From the NCBI GenBank assembly GCA_017473775.1, contig JAFUJH010000060.1, forward strand, positions 1 to 64,000: a stretch of 64,000 nt of DNA, written 5' to 3'. The notes under the pieces are model-generated. The model saw nothing but the letters and a program-made list of their open reading frames with translations. It was not told the DNA's origin and did no database searches. A program made the position numbers and the translations under genes. The DNA comes from Ruminococcus sp. GTDB lineage: Bacteria > Bacillota > Clostridia > Oscillospirales > Acutalibacteraceae. Each line of letters starts with the position of its first letter. The stretch's first letter is position 1. Shown here piece after piece: positions 1-8,769 of this stretch.

Positions 1-6
1 ATGTTT

Positions 7-100
7 GTAGAGCATATTGGATTCTCCGTTTCTGGTTTCTAGACAACTCCATTTTAACGGATTTCTTTCAAATATGCTCTACTTTTTTACTCTTTTTTTC
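7..100 (+). terminator. possible terminator with long loop, or unexplained inverted repeat
   Basis: Twelve bases at 7-18 (GTAGAGCATATT) are exactly complementary to 71-82 (AATATGCTCTAC), and two T-rich runs follow to about 108. Read on the plus strand this resembles a Rho-independent terminator for a gene left of the window, but the 52-base loop is unusually long. On the minus strand it is not followed by T residues, so it is not an obvious recG terminator. Confidence 0.35.
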
Positions 101-141
101 AGTAGGCTCTTTTTCTTACCCCAACATTTATTATAGAGCCC

Positions 142-2184
142 TTAATTCATTGTGCCCTGTGAATCCTTGAACAATCTGCGGATGGATGCACGCAGACCTT
201 TGTATTTATCACCTGATAAATCCGGGCTGTCCTCAAGGATATCGGTGGCGATATCCTGTGAAGTATAGAGGGTGCTCATATCAGAGAAATCAGCAATAGA
301 AAGCTTCGGAAGTCCGTGCTGACGCTCTCCGAAGAAGTCACCGGGACCACGCAGACGCAAGTCCTCATCTGCGATTTTGAAGCCGTCTGAGGTGGAGGTC
401 ATAACGCTGAGCCGCTTCTGTGTATTCTCTGATGTGTTATCCGAAACAAGGATGCAATAAGACTTGCTGTCTCCCCTGCCGACTCTGCCTCTGAGCTGAT
501 GAAGCTGAGAAAGTCCGAAGCGCTCCGCGTTTTCAATCATCATAATTGTGGCACTGGGAACATCCACGCCAACCTCGATAACAGTGGTTGCAACAAGAAG
601 CTGAAGCTCACCGCTTGCAAACCTTCGCATTGTTTTCTCTTTATCCTGATACTTCATCTTGCCGTGGATAATTCCAACTGCATAGTCGGAGAATTCCTCG
701 AGCATAAGCTCTGCACCATATTCTTCAGCGGCAGTCAGATCAGAATCGTCCTCCTCAACCAATGGACAGACAATATACGCTCTGTAACCATTATCAAGCT
801 CTTTTCTGATGAAGTTAAAAGCTCTGTGACGCTTATCTGTACCGATGAGCAGAGTATCAATAGGCTGTCTGCCGGGAGGAATCTCGTCAACTACAGATAT
901 ATCAAGGTCACCGTAAATAATGAGTGCCAGTGTACGCGGAATAGGTGTAGCACTCATAACAAGCAGATGTGGGTCATCACCCTTGGTTAAAAGCTTGGAA
1001 CGCTGAGCAACACCAAAACGGTGCTGTTCATCAGTAACAGCAAGTCCCAAAGACTTAAACACCGTCTTGTCGGTAATGAGGGCGTGGGTGCCTACTATAA
1101 TATCAATTTCACCCTGTGCCAAAGCTTCCCGTATTTTCTTTTTATTAGATGTTGTAGCTGAACCTGTAAGGAGACCTACACGGATATCGGTATCAGCAAA
1201 CAGTTTTTGCAAGGTAGCAAAATGCTGTTCTGCCAGAATCTCGGTAGGTGCCATAAATGCTGCCTGCTTGCCGTTTTTGACCATATTGTAGCAGGCACAG
1301 GCGGCGATAGCGGTTTTACCCGAGCCAACATCACCCTGGACAAGCCTGTTCATAGGCACTTTGCCGCTGAGCATATCACGGGTGCAGTCCTCCATAGCTC
1401 TACGCTGAGCTGATGTAGGAGTAAAGGGCAAAAGAGAAAGAAACTCCTCGGTAAAATCTGCGGTAATATTGGTTCCCCGTGCCTCCTTATGCTGTTGCTT
1501 GAGGGAGCGAATACCAAGGGACAGTACAAGAAGCTCCTCCACCATCAGGCGACGCTGAGCCCTTTGCAAAGAGACAGGTGAATCAGGAATATGGATATTG
1601 ATTATCGCATCACGCAAACCACACAAATCATATTTCTCAAGAATAAAATCAGGCAAAGGGTCAGCCACCTTCAGCGGAAGCATTGAGATTGCCTGCTTGA
1701 CTGCATTTTGCACCGCTTTGTTGGTAAGCCCTGCAGTCAGTCCGTACACAGGGTGGAATGTATCTGCAGACTCCTTGGCAAGAACAAACTCCGGTGACAC
1801 CATCTGCACACCTGAGAAATCCTTGGTAGCCTTACCGTAAAACAGATACTCAGTGTCATACTTGAGCATCTGGGTTATGTACTTATTATTAAAGAACACA
1901 ATACGCATTGCATCAAAACCGTCTGACACCTCAGCCCGCACCATATAACGATTACCGGGGAGTCGGGATTCGCGCATTGTGGCAGAGAGTTTACCCTTGA
2001 CACAGCAAACCTGTCCGCCCTCTACATCTGCAATTGACAGCGGATTGCTCCAGTCCTCGTAGCTTCTGGGGAAATAATAGAGCAAAGTGCCCACAGAATC
2101 GATGCCGAGCTTGTGAAAAAGCTGTGCTTTTTTATCCCCTACACCTTTCAGTGCTCTTATTGGTATTTCAAACAATGATGACAT
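142..2184 (-). CDS. recG: ATP-dependent DNA helicase RecG
   Basis: RecG remodels stalled replication forks and Holliday junctions in the cytoplasm, using ATP. The 680 residues match the usual family length. An OB-fold wedge domain occupies roughly residues 1-200, Walker A GDVGSGKT lies at 284-291, the DEQH helicase box at 385-388, and the family-typical QLRGRVGR motif is in the second helicase domain. The ATG at 2184 follows GGGTGATT. A TTGAAA/TATAAT promoter lies just upstream at 2214-2241. In many Firmicutes recG is downstream of fakA on the same strand; here 2.7 kb of opposite-strand dockerin genes separate them, which fits recG having its own promoter. Assignment is secure. Confidence 0.97.
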   Translation of the reverse strand: MSSLFEIPIRALKGVGDKKAQLFHKLGIDSVGTLLYYFPRSYEDWSNPLSIADVEGGQVCCVKGKLSATMRESRLPGNRYMVRAEVSDGFDAMRIVFFNNKYITQMLKYDTEYLFYGKATKDFSGVQMVSPEFVLAKESADTFHPVYGLTAGLTNKAVQNAVKQAISMLPLKVADPLPDFILEKYDLCGLRDAIINIHIPDSPVSLQRAQRRLMVEELLVLSLGIRSLKQQHKEARGTNITADFTEEFLSLLPFTPTSAQRRAMEDCTRDMLSGKVPMNRLVQGDVGSGKTAIAACACYNMVKNGKQAAFMAPTEILAEQHFATLQKLFADTDIRVGLLTGSATTSNKKKIREALAQGEIDIIVGTHALITDKTVFKSLGLAVTDEQHRFGVAQRSKLLTKGDDPHLLVMSATPIPRTLALIIYGDLDISVVDEIPPGRQPIDTLLIGTDKRHRAFNFIRKELDNGYRAYIVCPLVEEDDSDLTAAEEYGAELMLEEFSDYAVGIIHGKMKYQDKEKTMRRFASGELQLLVATTVIEVGVDVPSATIMMIENAERFGLSQLHQLRGRVGRGDSKSYCILVSDNTSENTQKRLSVMTSTSDGFKIADEDLRLRGPGDFFGERQHGLPKLSIADFSDMSTLYTSQDIATDILEDSPDLSGDKYKGLRASIRRLFKDSQGTMN

Positions 2185-2213
2185 ACAATCACCCGAATAT
2201 CAGATATATTTTT

Positions 2214-2241
2214 ATTATATACAAATAAATAATATTTTCAA
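2214..2241 (-). promoter_or_regulatory. sigma-A promoter of recG
   Basis: Minus-strand TTGAAA (2236-2241) and TATAAT (2214-2219) with a 16-base spacer, 30 bases before the recG ATG. Confidence 0.7.
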
Positions 2242-2336
2242 GATTTTTTATTATTGTTGTCGCCGTATATTCTCTCTTGTGTATTGTGCTATATTGAAAT
2301 TATTTGTTCTATTGTTTTGTTTATTTTTATTGATTA

Positions 2337-2365
2337 TTGACATAGTTAATAGTTGTTTATATAAT
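2337..2365 (+). promoter_or_regulatory. consensus sigma-A promoter of the dockerin gene pair
   Basis: Perfect TTGACA (2337-2342), 17-base spacer, perfect TATAAT (2360-2365). Predicted transcription start is about 2372, just before a Shine-Dalgarno-like AGAAGGAAG at 2375-2383, yet no ATG, GTG or TTG follows in the reading frame of the protease. Confidence 0.85.
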
Positions 2366-2369
2366 ATAG

Positions 2370-3938
2370 ATAATAGAAGGAAGTTATAACGCTCCTAGAG
2401 ACAACTGTGTAAGAATACCAGATAGTGAATCCTCTTTATTACCCAAATCGACTCGTGCAAACCCCTCCTCCGTTGATTTGAGTAATAGTATTTATTTCCC
2501 AGAAGTAGGTGACCAAGGTCAAATTGGCAGTTGTACTTCTTGGGCTGCTGTTTATTATCAGTTTGGCTATCAAGTAGCGAGCAAGTATTCATTAGACGTT
2601 ACTAGTACAAATAATTTATTTTCACCAAAATGGGTACACAACATAGCAAAAAGTTCAATCGGAAATACAGGTTCATACTATGAAGATGTATATAAAGTAT
2701 TAAAAAGCAATGGTGCAGTCAGATACTCTGAATTTGCCCCTACCAAATTAGGATTGTCATCCAATGAGGTTTTAGCTAAGGAGTATTTACCGTGGTATTT
2801 AGATGAAACAGCATTGACAAACGCGCTTAAATATCGCGTTGCTAACTATCATTTTCTCGAATTCTCAAACAATTCAACTGATACTCCAATTACATCATAT
2901 AACTCTACCTGTCTTAATAATATGAAAACCTTTTTGTCCACTGGTTCTATACTAACATTCTCAACAGATTTTGGTTACGCTTCGCAAGATTTGATAAGCA
3001 GCACACTTTCTTCACAATCTAACGAAGATTTAAATGGAGACTATGTTTGTATACGAGTAAATAACACATCAGGTCAGTGGGAAGGTCATGCAATGGCTAT
3101 AGTAGGATACAACGACAACATCACATATGACTTAAATGGAGATGGTACAATACAAAATTTCGAACGTGGTGCATTCAAAATTGTTAATTCACATAGCAGT
3201 GGTTGGCGAAACAACGGCTACATTTGGATTATGTATGATGCACTTAATAAAGTATCGAACACAAACAATCAAAACACACCAAATAGAAATGCTGCATTTT
3301 ATAACTATGGCTATAATGTGATAAACATTAAAGAATATCCAAATGATGTAATTGCAAAAATCACATTAAACCATAACAATCGAACTCAAATAAATGTTGA
3401 TTTAGTTGTATCAAATTCTGATGGTATTTCATATATCGACACAATGTTATTGCAAAACACAGAATCAGAAGATATAAACTTTAGTGGAACAGGTAATGCA
3501 ACAGAAGAGAATACTTTTGTATTTGACTTTGGAGATTTGTATGCACTTGATACAAGCAGAAGCACTTGTGGCATACATATTAGTGATGAAGAAGGTGGGA
3601 ATCCAACTATTGTTAAGAAAGTAGAGTTAATTGATAACACCGGAAAAACTATTGTTATTGATTCTTCCTATAAAACTATTAATGGTGCAACAAAAATCTA
3701 CAGTTACAAATTAGGAATAGTTGGAGATGTCAATGACGATACTAATATTACTACTAGTGATATTTCTTTGATTCAACGTTATTTGGCAGGAATCACCACA
3801 TTAACGAACGAAGATTTATTATCTGCTGATGTTAATGGTGATGGAGTTGTAACAGTATCTGATGCTACAATCATACAAAAATATATTGCTGGAAACATTG
3901 ATAAATTTCCAAACGGAAGTATTGTTTTACTAAGCTAA
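2370..3938 (+). CDS. papain-like (C1) cysteine peptidase with C-terminal dockerin; start unclear
   Basis: Probable cell-surface or cellulosome-attached protease. Numbering from the first available start (TTG at 2478, 486 residues), the catalytic Cys is residue 19 in QGQIGSC, His204 lies in GHAMAIVGY and Asn237 in IVNSHSSGW; an EF-hand-like loop DLNGDG (218-223) sits between His and Asn. Residues about 415-475 form a dockerin with two calcium repeats (DVNDDTN and DVNGDGV). The open frame extends back to 2370, just after a TAG, adding 36 protein-like codons but no start and no signal peptide. TTG 2478 has no Shine-Dalgarno. Either the 5' end was lost (pseudogene) or initiation is unusual. AT-rich codon use differs from the flanking genes, suggesting acquisition. 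Family call is firm; functionality is not. Confidence 0.7.
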   Translation: MIEGSYNAPRDNCVRIPDSESSLLPKSTRANPSSVDLSNSIYFPEVGDQGQIGSCTSWAAVYYQFGYQVASKYSLDVTSTNNLFSPKWVHNIAKSSIGNTGSYYEDVYKVLKSNGAVRYSEFAPTKLGLSSNEVLAKEYLPWYLDETALTNALKYRVANYHFLEFSNNSTDTPITSYNSTCLNNMKTFLSTGSILTFSTDFGYASQDLISSTLSSQSNEDLNGDYVCIRVNNTSGQWEGHAMAIVGYNDNITYDLNGDGTIQNFERGAFKIVNSHSSGWRNNGYIWIMYDALNKVSNTNNQNTPNRNAAFYNYGYNVINIKEYPNDVIAKITLNHNNRTQINVDLVVSNSDGISYIDTMLLQNTESEDINFSGTGNATEENTFVFDFGDLYALDTSRSTCGIHISDEEGGNPTIVKKVELIDNTGKTIVIDSSYKTINGATKIYSYKLGIVGDVNDDTNITTSDISLIQRYLAGITTLTNEDLLSADVNGDGVVTVSDATIIQKYIAGNIDKFPNGSIVLLS

Positions 3939-3966
3939 AACAATATTCAACACAAGAGGTTCATAT

Positions 3967-4860
3967 ATGAAAATTATTAAATTAATTATAACTTCAGTTA
4001 TGCTAATACTTATCTCAGCAATTAGTATCACAAGCATCTCTGCAGTACTTGCAGGGTATATAATTGCAGGCGATACAGATATGAATGGCGAGGTAACGAT
4101 TAAGGATGCCACAACAATTCAAAAAAGCATTGCAGGAATTGAAGATTTCAACAAAAGACAATGTGCCGTTGCTGATGTTGACGGTGATGATAATATTACA
4201 ATCAAGGACGCCACCATCATTCAGAAAAAATGTGCAAGTCTGATTGAGTCTTTTGATGTACCTGAACATATAACAGATTATATTCGCTTTTACAGTTTCA
4301 ACGCAAACTATGACTCAGGAAAAGCAATGACAGGTGTCCCTGTTAACTTCTTTGTATCAGAAATATATTCCGAGCCTTCACCTGTAACATATAAATTTTA
4401 TATTAATTCAGTTGCCGTAACAGATATTATATCGGAAAACAACTACACCCACACCTTTGACGAATCAGGCGAATATAAAATCGAAGTTGTTGCATACAAT
4501 GACTTGGATAACCACTGGAGTGCAACGATTCAGAATTACGTTGTGGTTGAGCCGTACGAAAACGAAGATGTCTCAATAAAGGCTTTTTATCACAACTACA
4601 CAGAGAAAGCTTTGAACACAATCGACACAGAAATGGTATTTACCGCAGAAGGAATGTTCGGTTCGGGTGAATATGAATATGCATTTTATGTTGATAATGA
4701 ACTTAAGCAGAATTTCAGCACAACTAACACCTATCCCGTAGGCAGATTTGAAGAAGAAAGAGAATACACATTCACAGTCATTATAAAAGACAAGTGCACA
4801 GGCAAAACAGCCACAGAAAACATGACGGTTTCTGTCAGAGAACCTTTACCCGGTCCGTAA
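3967..4860 (+). CDS. secreted protein with N-terminal dockerin and two Ig-like domains
   Basis: A 297-residue secreted protein. Residues 1-29 are a signal peptide with a long hydrophobic core. Residues about 34-93 form a dockerin module with calcium loops DTDMNGE and DVDGDDN. The remainder looks like two beta-sandwich domains (about 105-185 and 190-290) with the YEYAFYVDN/YTFTVII pattern of PKD or Y_Y_Y-type folds. No catalytic motif is visible, so a binding or scaffold-attached accessory role is inferred. It starts 28 bases after the protease with AGAGG 9 bases before the ATG, so the two are probably co-transcribed. Having the dockerin at the N-terminus is less usual than at the C-terminus. 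It could be the partner that presents substrate to, or anchors, the upstream peptidase. Confidence 0.75.
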   Translation: MKIIKLIITSVMLILISAISITSISAVLAGYIIAGDTDMNGEVTIKDATTIQKSIAGIEDFNKRQCAVADVDGDDNITIKDATIIQKKCASLIESFDVPEHITDYIRFYSFNANYDSGKAMTGVPVNFFVSEIYSEPSPVTYKFYINSVAVTDIISENNYTHTFDESGEYKIEVVAYNDLDNHWSATIQNYVVVEPYENEDVSIKAFYHNYTEKALNTIDTEMVFTAEGMFGSGEYEYAFYVDNELKQNFSTTNTYPVGRFEEEREYTFTVIIKDKCTGKTATENMTVSVREPLPGP

Positions 4861-4880
4861 GAAATCATAAAACTAAACAA

Positions 4881-4921
4881 AACAGCTCAGCTTCACGATT
4901 TGAAGCTGAGCTGTTGGATTT
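4881..4921. terminator. bidirectional terminator between dockerin gene and fakA
   Basis: Perfect 14-bp stem (4881-4894 with 4902-4915), 7-base loop, T-run on the plus side at 4919-4924 and T-rich sequence on the minus side. It serves the convergent genes on both sides. Confidence 0.9.
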
Positions 4922-4934
4922 TTTCAAATGAATC

Positions 4935-6593
4935 TTATTCAATACCGAGAATGTAGTAGTAGATGGGCTGACCGCCGTTAATCATATTGATATCTACATC
5001 GTTGCCATACTTTAAGATAAGCTCGTCATAAACCTCTGTTGCATCCTGCTCAGAAATGCCTGCACCGTAGATAAGAGTTACAAACTCTGCATCTTTGGTA
5101 ATCATAGACTTTGCGAGCTTTAAGAGTGCCTTCTTGGGAGACTTCTCAGCAACAGTGAGCTTACCGTTATCAAGGCCGATAATCTCGCCCTCTTTAATCT
5201 TCTTCATACCGAACTCGGAGTCACGGGCTGCGAAGGTAATCTGACCTGTAGAAACAGAAGCAAAAGCATCCTGCATTGCACCCTTGTTGATAACAGCATC
5301 GTTGTCAGGGTCATATGCGAGCATTGCTGTGATACCCTGAGGAATAGTCTTTGTGGGGAGGATGATAACCTCTCTGTCCTCAACTATCTTTGCTGTCTGC
5401 TCTGCAGCCATAATGATATTCTTGTTATTGGGAAGAACGAAAACAGTCTTAGCAGGAGTTGCCATAACTGCCTCGTAAATATCGTCTGTGCTGGGGTTCA
5501 TGCTCTGACCGCCGGATACTACATGGTTACAACCAAGGTCGGTAAAGAGAGTTGTGAGGCCATCGCCTGATGCAACAGCAACAAAGCCGATTTCCTCCTC
5601 GGGAGCAGCTACCTCAAGCTTCTTCTTAGCCTGACGCTTGTCATTCTCAGCCTTAGCTTGCTCATGCTGCTGACGCATATTCTCAACCTTTACGGTGAGG
5701 AGCTGACCATACTGGAGACCCCTCTGGAGTGCCTTACCGGGATCCTCTGTGTGAACATGAACCTTGATGATTTCCTCATCGTCAACTACAACTACGCAGT
5801 CACCGATGGTCTCAAGGTATGCACGGAGTTTGAGAGGAGATGTTGTGATAGAAGCATCTCTGCCAACAATGAACTCTGTGCAATATGTGAAGTTGATAAC
5901 CTCATCAAACTCTGCAGCAGCACTGCGGAATGTATCGTCATCAGATGCATCTGATGTACTCTGAGAAGCTGTATACTCAATCATAACTCCATCCTTGATA
6001 TAGGAGAGCATACCCTCAAAGATAACGAGGAGGCCCTTGCCGCCTGCGTCAACAACGCCTGCCTTCTTTAGTACGGGCAGAAGGTCGGGTGTACGCTGGA
6101 GTGACTCATCAGCTGCAGTGCAAACTACAGACCAAACCTGTGCAGGGTCCTGAGTCTTCTTGACAATCTTAGCACCCTCTTCAAAAGCTTCTCTAGCAAC
6201 TGTGAGGATTGTGCCCTCTGTAGGCTTCATAACTGCCTTATATGCAGCGTCAACGCCAAGTCCCAATGCCTTAACAAGATCCTTGCCTGTTGCTGTCTCC
6301 TTACCCTCAAGGCCCTTTGCAAAGCCTCTGAAAAGAAGTGACAGGATAACACCTGAGTTGCCGCGTGCACCGCGAAGCATTGCAGAAGCGATAACCTTAG
6401 CAACCTCACCTGCATTGTCAGACTCACAAGCAGACACAGCCTTAACTGCCTCGCTGATTGTCATAGACATATTTGTACCTGTATCACCATCGGGAACAGG
6501 GAAAATATTGAGATCGTTGATTCTTTCCTTCTGAGAACAAATGTTGTTTGCACCCGAGATAACGGCCTGCTTTAACATAGATCCTGTCAGCAT
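4935..6593 (-). CDS. fakA: fatty acid kinase subunit FakA (DAK2-domain protein, YloV family)
   Basis: FakA phosphorylates fatty acids held by a FakB protein, producing acyl-phosphate for membrane lipid synthesis; it is cytoplasmic. The 552 residues match the family. The N-terminal DhaL-like kinase domain has the nucleotide/Mg site PDGDTGTNMS at residues 34-43 and the GARGNSGVI motif; the central and C-terminal domains follow the YloV pattern, ending with the typical NGGQPIYYY. The ATG at 6593 follows AAGGATG. A TTGAAA-17-TATAAT promoter lies at 6660-6688. No asp23-like gene precedes it, unlike B. subtilis yloU-yloV. No FakB (DegV) gene is seen in this window. Confidence 0.93.
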   Translation of the reverse strand: MLTGSMLKQAVISGANNICSQKERINDLNIFPVPDGDTGTNMSMTISEAVKAVSACESDNAGEVAKVIASAMLRGARGNSGVILSLLFRGFAKGLEGKETATGKDLVKALGLGVDAAYKAVMKPTEGTILTVAREAFEEGAKIVKKTQDPAQVWSVVCTAADESLQRTPDLLPVLKKAGVVDAGGKGLLVIFEGMLSYIKDGVMIEYTASQSTSDASDDDTFRSAAAEFDEVINFTYCTEFIVGRDASITTSPLKLRAYLETIGDCVVVVDDEEIIKVHVHTEDPGKALQRGLQYGQLLTVKVENMRQQHEQAKAENDKRQAKKKLEVAAPEEEIGFVAVASGDGLTTLFTDLGCNHVVSGGQSMNPSTDDIYEAVMATPAKTVFVLPNNKNIIMAAEQTAKIVEDREVIILPTKTIPQGITAMLAYDPDNDAVINKGAMQDAFASVSTGQITFAARDSEFGMKKIKEGEIIGLDNGKLTVAEKSPKKALLKLAKSMITKDAEFVTLIYGAGISEQDATEVYDELILKYGNDVDINMINGGQPIYYYILGIE

Positions 6594-6659
6594 TAGAACA
6601 CATCCTTAATTTTCTTTTTTATAAATTAGTATTACTTGTTTTCAAATCATACCATCATA

Positions 6660-6688
6660 ATTATATATGAATAAAGTGTGACTTTCAA
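6660..6688 (-). promoter_or_regulatory. sigma-A promoter of fakA
   Basis: Minus-strand TTGAAA (6683-6688), 17-base spacer, TATAAT (6660-6665); leader of about 60 bases before the ATG. Confidence 0.8.
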
Positions 6689-6752
6689 GCAAAAAAAGTA
6701 AAAATTGGTTATTTGCATAAAATAAAAGGTGTAAAATCGATACATTTGGCAC

Positions 6753-7541
6753 TTACACCATAGAGATTTCACACTCAGACATACTTCTGCAGGATACAGT
6801 TCTGCCTGTTTTTTCGTCTATTTCAAACAACACACAATCCATTGAGCAATCTCCCTGCACAGGCTCAAATCTGACGGGGAGACGGCTTTTGAAACTTTCG
6901 ATAGTAATCTCAGGTCGGATTCCCAAAACAGAGTGGCGGGGACCCGTCATACCTACATCGGTGATATAGCCAGTTCCGTTAGGAAGAACCTGACAATCGG
7001 CAGTTTGTACATGAGTATGAGTGCCGAACACAGCCGAAACCTTGCCGTCAAGGTAAAAGCCCATTGAACGCTTTTCACTTGTAGCCTCAGCGTGAAAATC
7101 CACGATTATAATTTTTGCATCTATATCTTTAAGTATGCTGTCAATAGTGTGGAAAGGACAATCCACGGGAGTAGAATTATACATATTGCCGATTAGGTTC
7201 ACAACTGCCACGGAATACCTGCCACAATCAAGCACGCACACTCCCCGACCGGGGGTAGTTCCTGCAGGATAATTTGCAGGACGGATGATGAACTCGTTAT
7301 CATCCAGATAGGAATAAATCTCTTTACGACGGAAGGAATGATTACCCAGGGTGATAACATCGACACCGCTCTTAAAAAGATAGTCTGCAGATGTGGGGAG
7401 AATACCATTGCCGTCTGCAGAATTTTCTCCGTTACAGATTACGATATCTATGCCGAGATTGCGCTTGAGAGCAGGCAAGCGGTCTCTTAAAAATCTGCAC
7501 CCTACTCCTGCCACAACATCTCCGATACATAAAATCTTCAT
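6753..7541 (-). CDS. ymdB: YmdB-family metallophosphoesterase
   Basis: A 262-residue member of the TIGR00282 phosphoesterase family; B. subtilis YmdB is a 2',3'-cyclic nucleotide phosphodiesterase affecting biofilm and sporulation decisions. Metal-binding motifs are visible in order: GD near residue 8, NGENSADG, GNHSF, DFHAEATSEK and GTHTHVQTAD. I place the start at ATG 7541, because the upstream GTG at 7550 lies inside the Shine-Dalgarno GGGTGAT. It follows yqfD by 46 bases on the same strand, so expression with the yqfC-yqfD sporulation genes is likely. Cytoplasmic. Substrate in this organism is unknown. Confidence 0.9.
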   Translation of the reverse strand: MKILCIGDVVAGVGCRFLRDRLPALKRNLGIDIVICNGENSADGNGILPTSADYLFKSGVDVITLGNHSFRRKEIYSYLDDNEFIIRPANYPAGTTPGRGVCVLDCGRYSVAVVNLIGNMYNSTPVDCPFHTIDSILKDIDAKIIIVDFHAEATSEKRSMGFYLDGKVSAVFGTHTHVQTADCQVLPNGTGYITDVGMTGPRHSVLGIRPEITIESFKSRLPVRFEPVQGDCSMDCVLFEIDEKTGRTVSCRSMSECEISMV

Positions 7542-7587
7542 TAATATCACCCATCTAATACATTCTTTTCATATTATATCACAAATC

Positions 7588-8760
7588 CTATGGATTTACA
7601 ATAATGTTTTCCTCAATAGCGATATCCTCAATGCAATCATAGAGGATATGTGAGCTGTAACTCTCAAGGGACTCAGATAAGGTAGCCTCTGCAGTTAAAG
7701 TTTCACAATCAGACAGAGCAAACAACCGATAAAGGTAATCCTCAAGCCTCAGTATATTATGAGCTGTATCTCTGTCAAGGGAATATGATACTTCCTCAAA
7801 CTCTGTGCATTGCTCAGCAGTAATGCCAAAGGGCATTGCGGTATTATTGAGTACTACGCTGTATCTCTTTATATCTGAGGTATGATATCCGCCAACAGAC
7901 TCAAAGGAAACAGGAATCTCCAACCAAAACGCTCTGAGTTTATATCTGCTGACATTATTAGTGGGCATAAGGGTCTGACCCTGCCTGTCAACAGTGAAGC
8001 ACGCTGTCCTGCGTGTTTGTGCTATAACCTGTGCATCAGCGTGTACAAGACTGACTCCTCCTGACGGATTTTCGTTTACACCGCTGACAAGAAGCGAGCC
8101 TTCTATCACAGCAGAGCCGGGAGCAGTAACTGCCGTGCCGTATTTTGTATTCATACGAAGTATTATTCCGTCATAGGAAGCCTTGATATTACAGGGCACA
8201 TCAGCCTCAAGGATATGGGGCTTGATTTCCTTTTCTTTTATCTCCACCTCTGCCTTTGTGCCGATTATATTTACTGACATCCAGCCTATCTCATCAATTT
8301 GCTTCATTACATCACGCTGCAGAGTTGTTAAATCGGTGCCGTGCTTAAACGCTCCGCAATATAACCCCTCCTCCTCCAAAAGCTCAAGAAGTGTGCTTTC
8401 ACTGATTGTAGTTATACCGTTTATCTCTATAGTCCAGACAAAACTTTGCATAAGCAATGTTATAATCAAAAACAGCACTGCACCAATAAGCAGACCTGCT
8501 CTCGACCTGTACCTTTTTATAATAAAAGGTAAACCATGACGCTCCAGTACACGAAGCCTCACGGAAGCTTTCTTAGCTGTATGGCGTATATCACGATAAT
8601 CGCAAAGCAAAAGCGAAGCTATGAATTTATCGGCACAAGGCTTTGCAGAAAATATAAACTTCCCACGCCTGAGAGACAGGTTTATAAATCGCTCAGGAAA
8701 GCGTCCGATTATCTCAAATACCACATAACCTCTTAACCAACGAATAATTCTGAGTATCAT
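7588..8760 (-). CDS. yqfD: sporulation protein YqfD
   Basis: YqfD is a mother-cell membrane protein needed for normal endospore formation; its biochemical role is not established. The 390 residues have a basic N-terminus, one clear membrane span at about 90-112 (LLIGAVLFLIITLLMQSFVW) and a large extracytoplasmic part with the family's repeated IEINGI and NIIGTKAEVEI segments. The ATG at 8760 follows GAGGAG by 5 bases. It ends in TAG, showing that TAG is used as an ordinary stop here. It lies 9 bases after yqfC, the same order as in B. subtilis. Confidence 0.93.
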   Translation of the reverse strand: MILRIIRWLRGYVVFEIIGRFPERFINLSLRRGKFIFSAKPCADKFIASLLLCDYRDIRHTAKKASVRLRVLERHGLPFIIKRYRSRAGLLIGAVLFLIITLLMQSFVWTIEINGITTISESTLLELLEEEGLYCGAFKHGTDLTTLQRDVMKQIDEIGWMSVNIIGTKAEVEIKEKEIKPHILEADVPCNIKASYDGIILRMNTKYGTAVTAPGSAVIEGSLLVSGVNENPSGGVSLVHADAQVIAQTRRTACFTVDRQGQTLMPTNNVSRYKLRAFWLEIPVSFESVGGYHTSDIKRYSVVLNNTAMPFGITAEQCTEFEEVSYSLDRDTAHNILRLEDYLYRLFALSDCETLTAEATLSESLESYSSHILYDCIEDIAIEENIIVNP

Positions 8761-8769
8761 ATTTTCTCC

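Noticed and set aside
2185..2400. invertible promoter or phase-variation switch before the dockerin protease
   Set aside because: I could not find inverted repeats flanking the promoter or a nearby recombinase gene.
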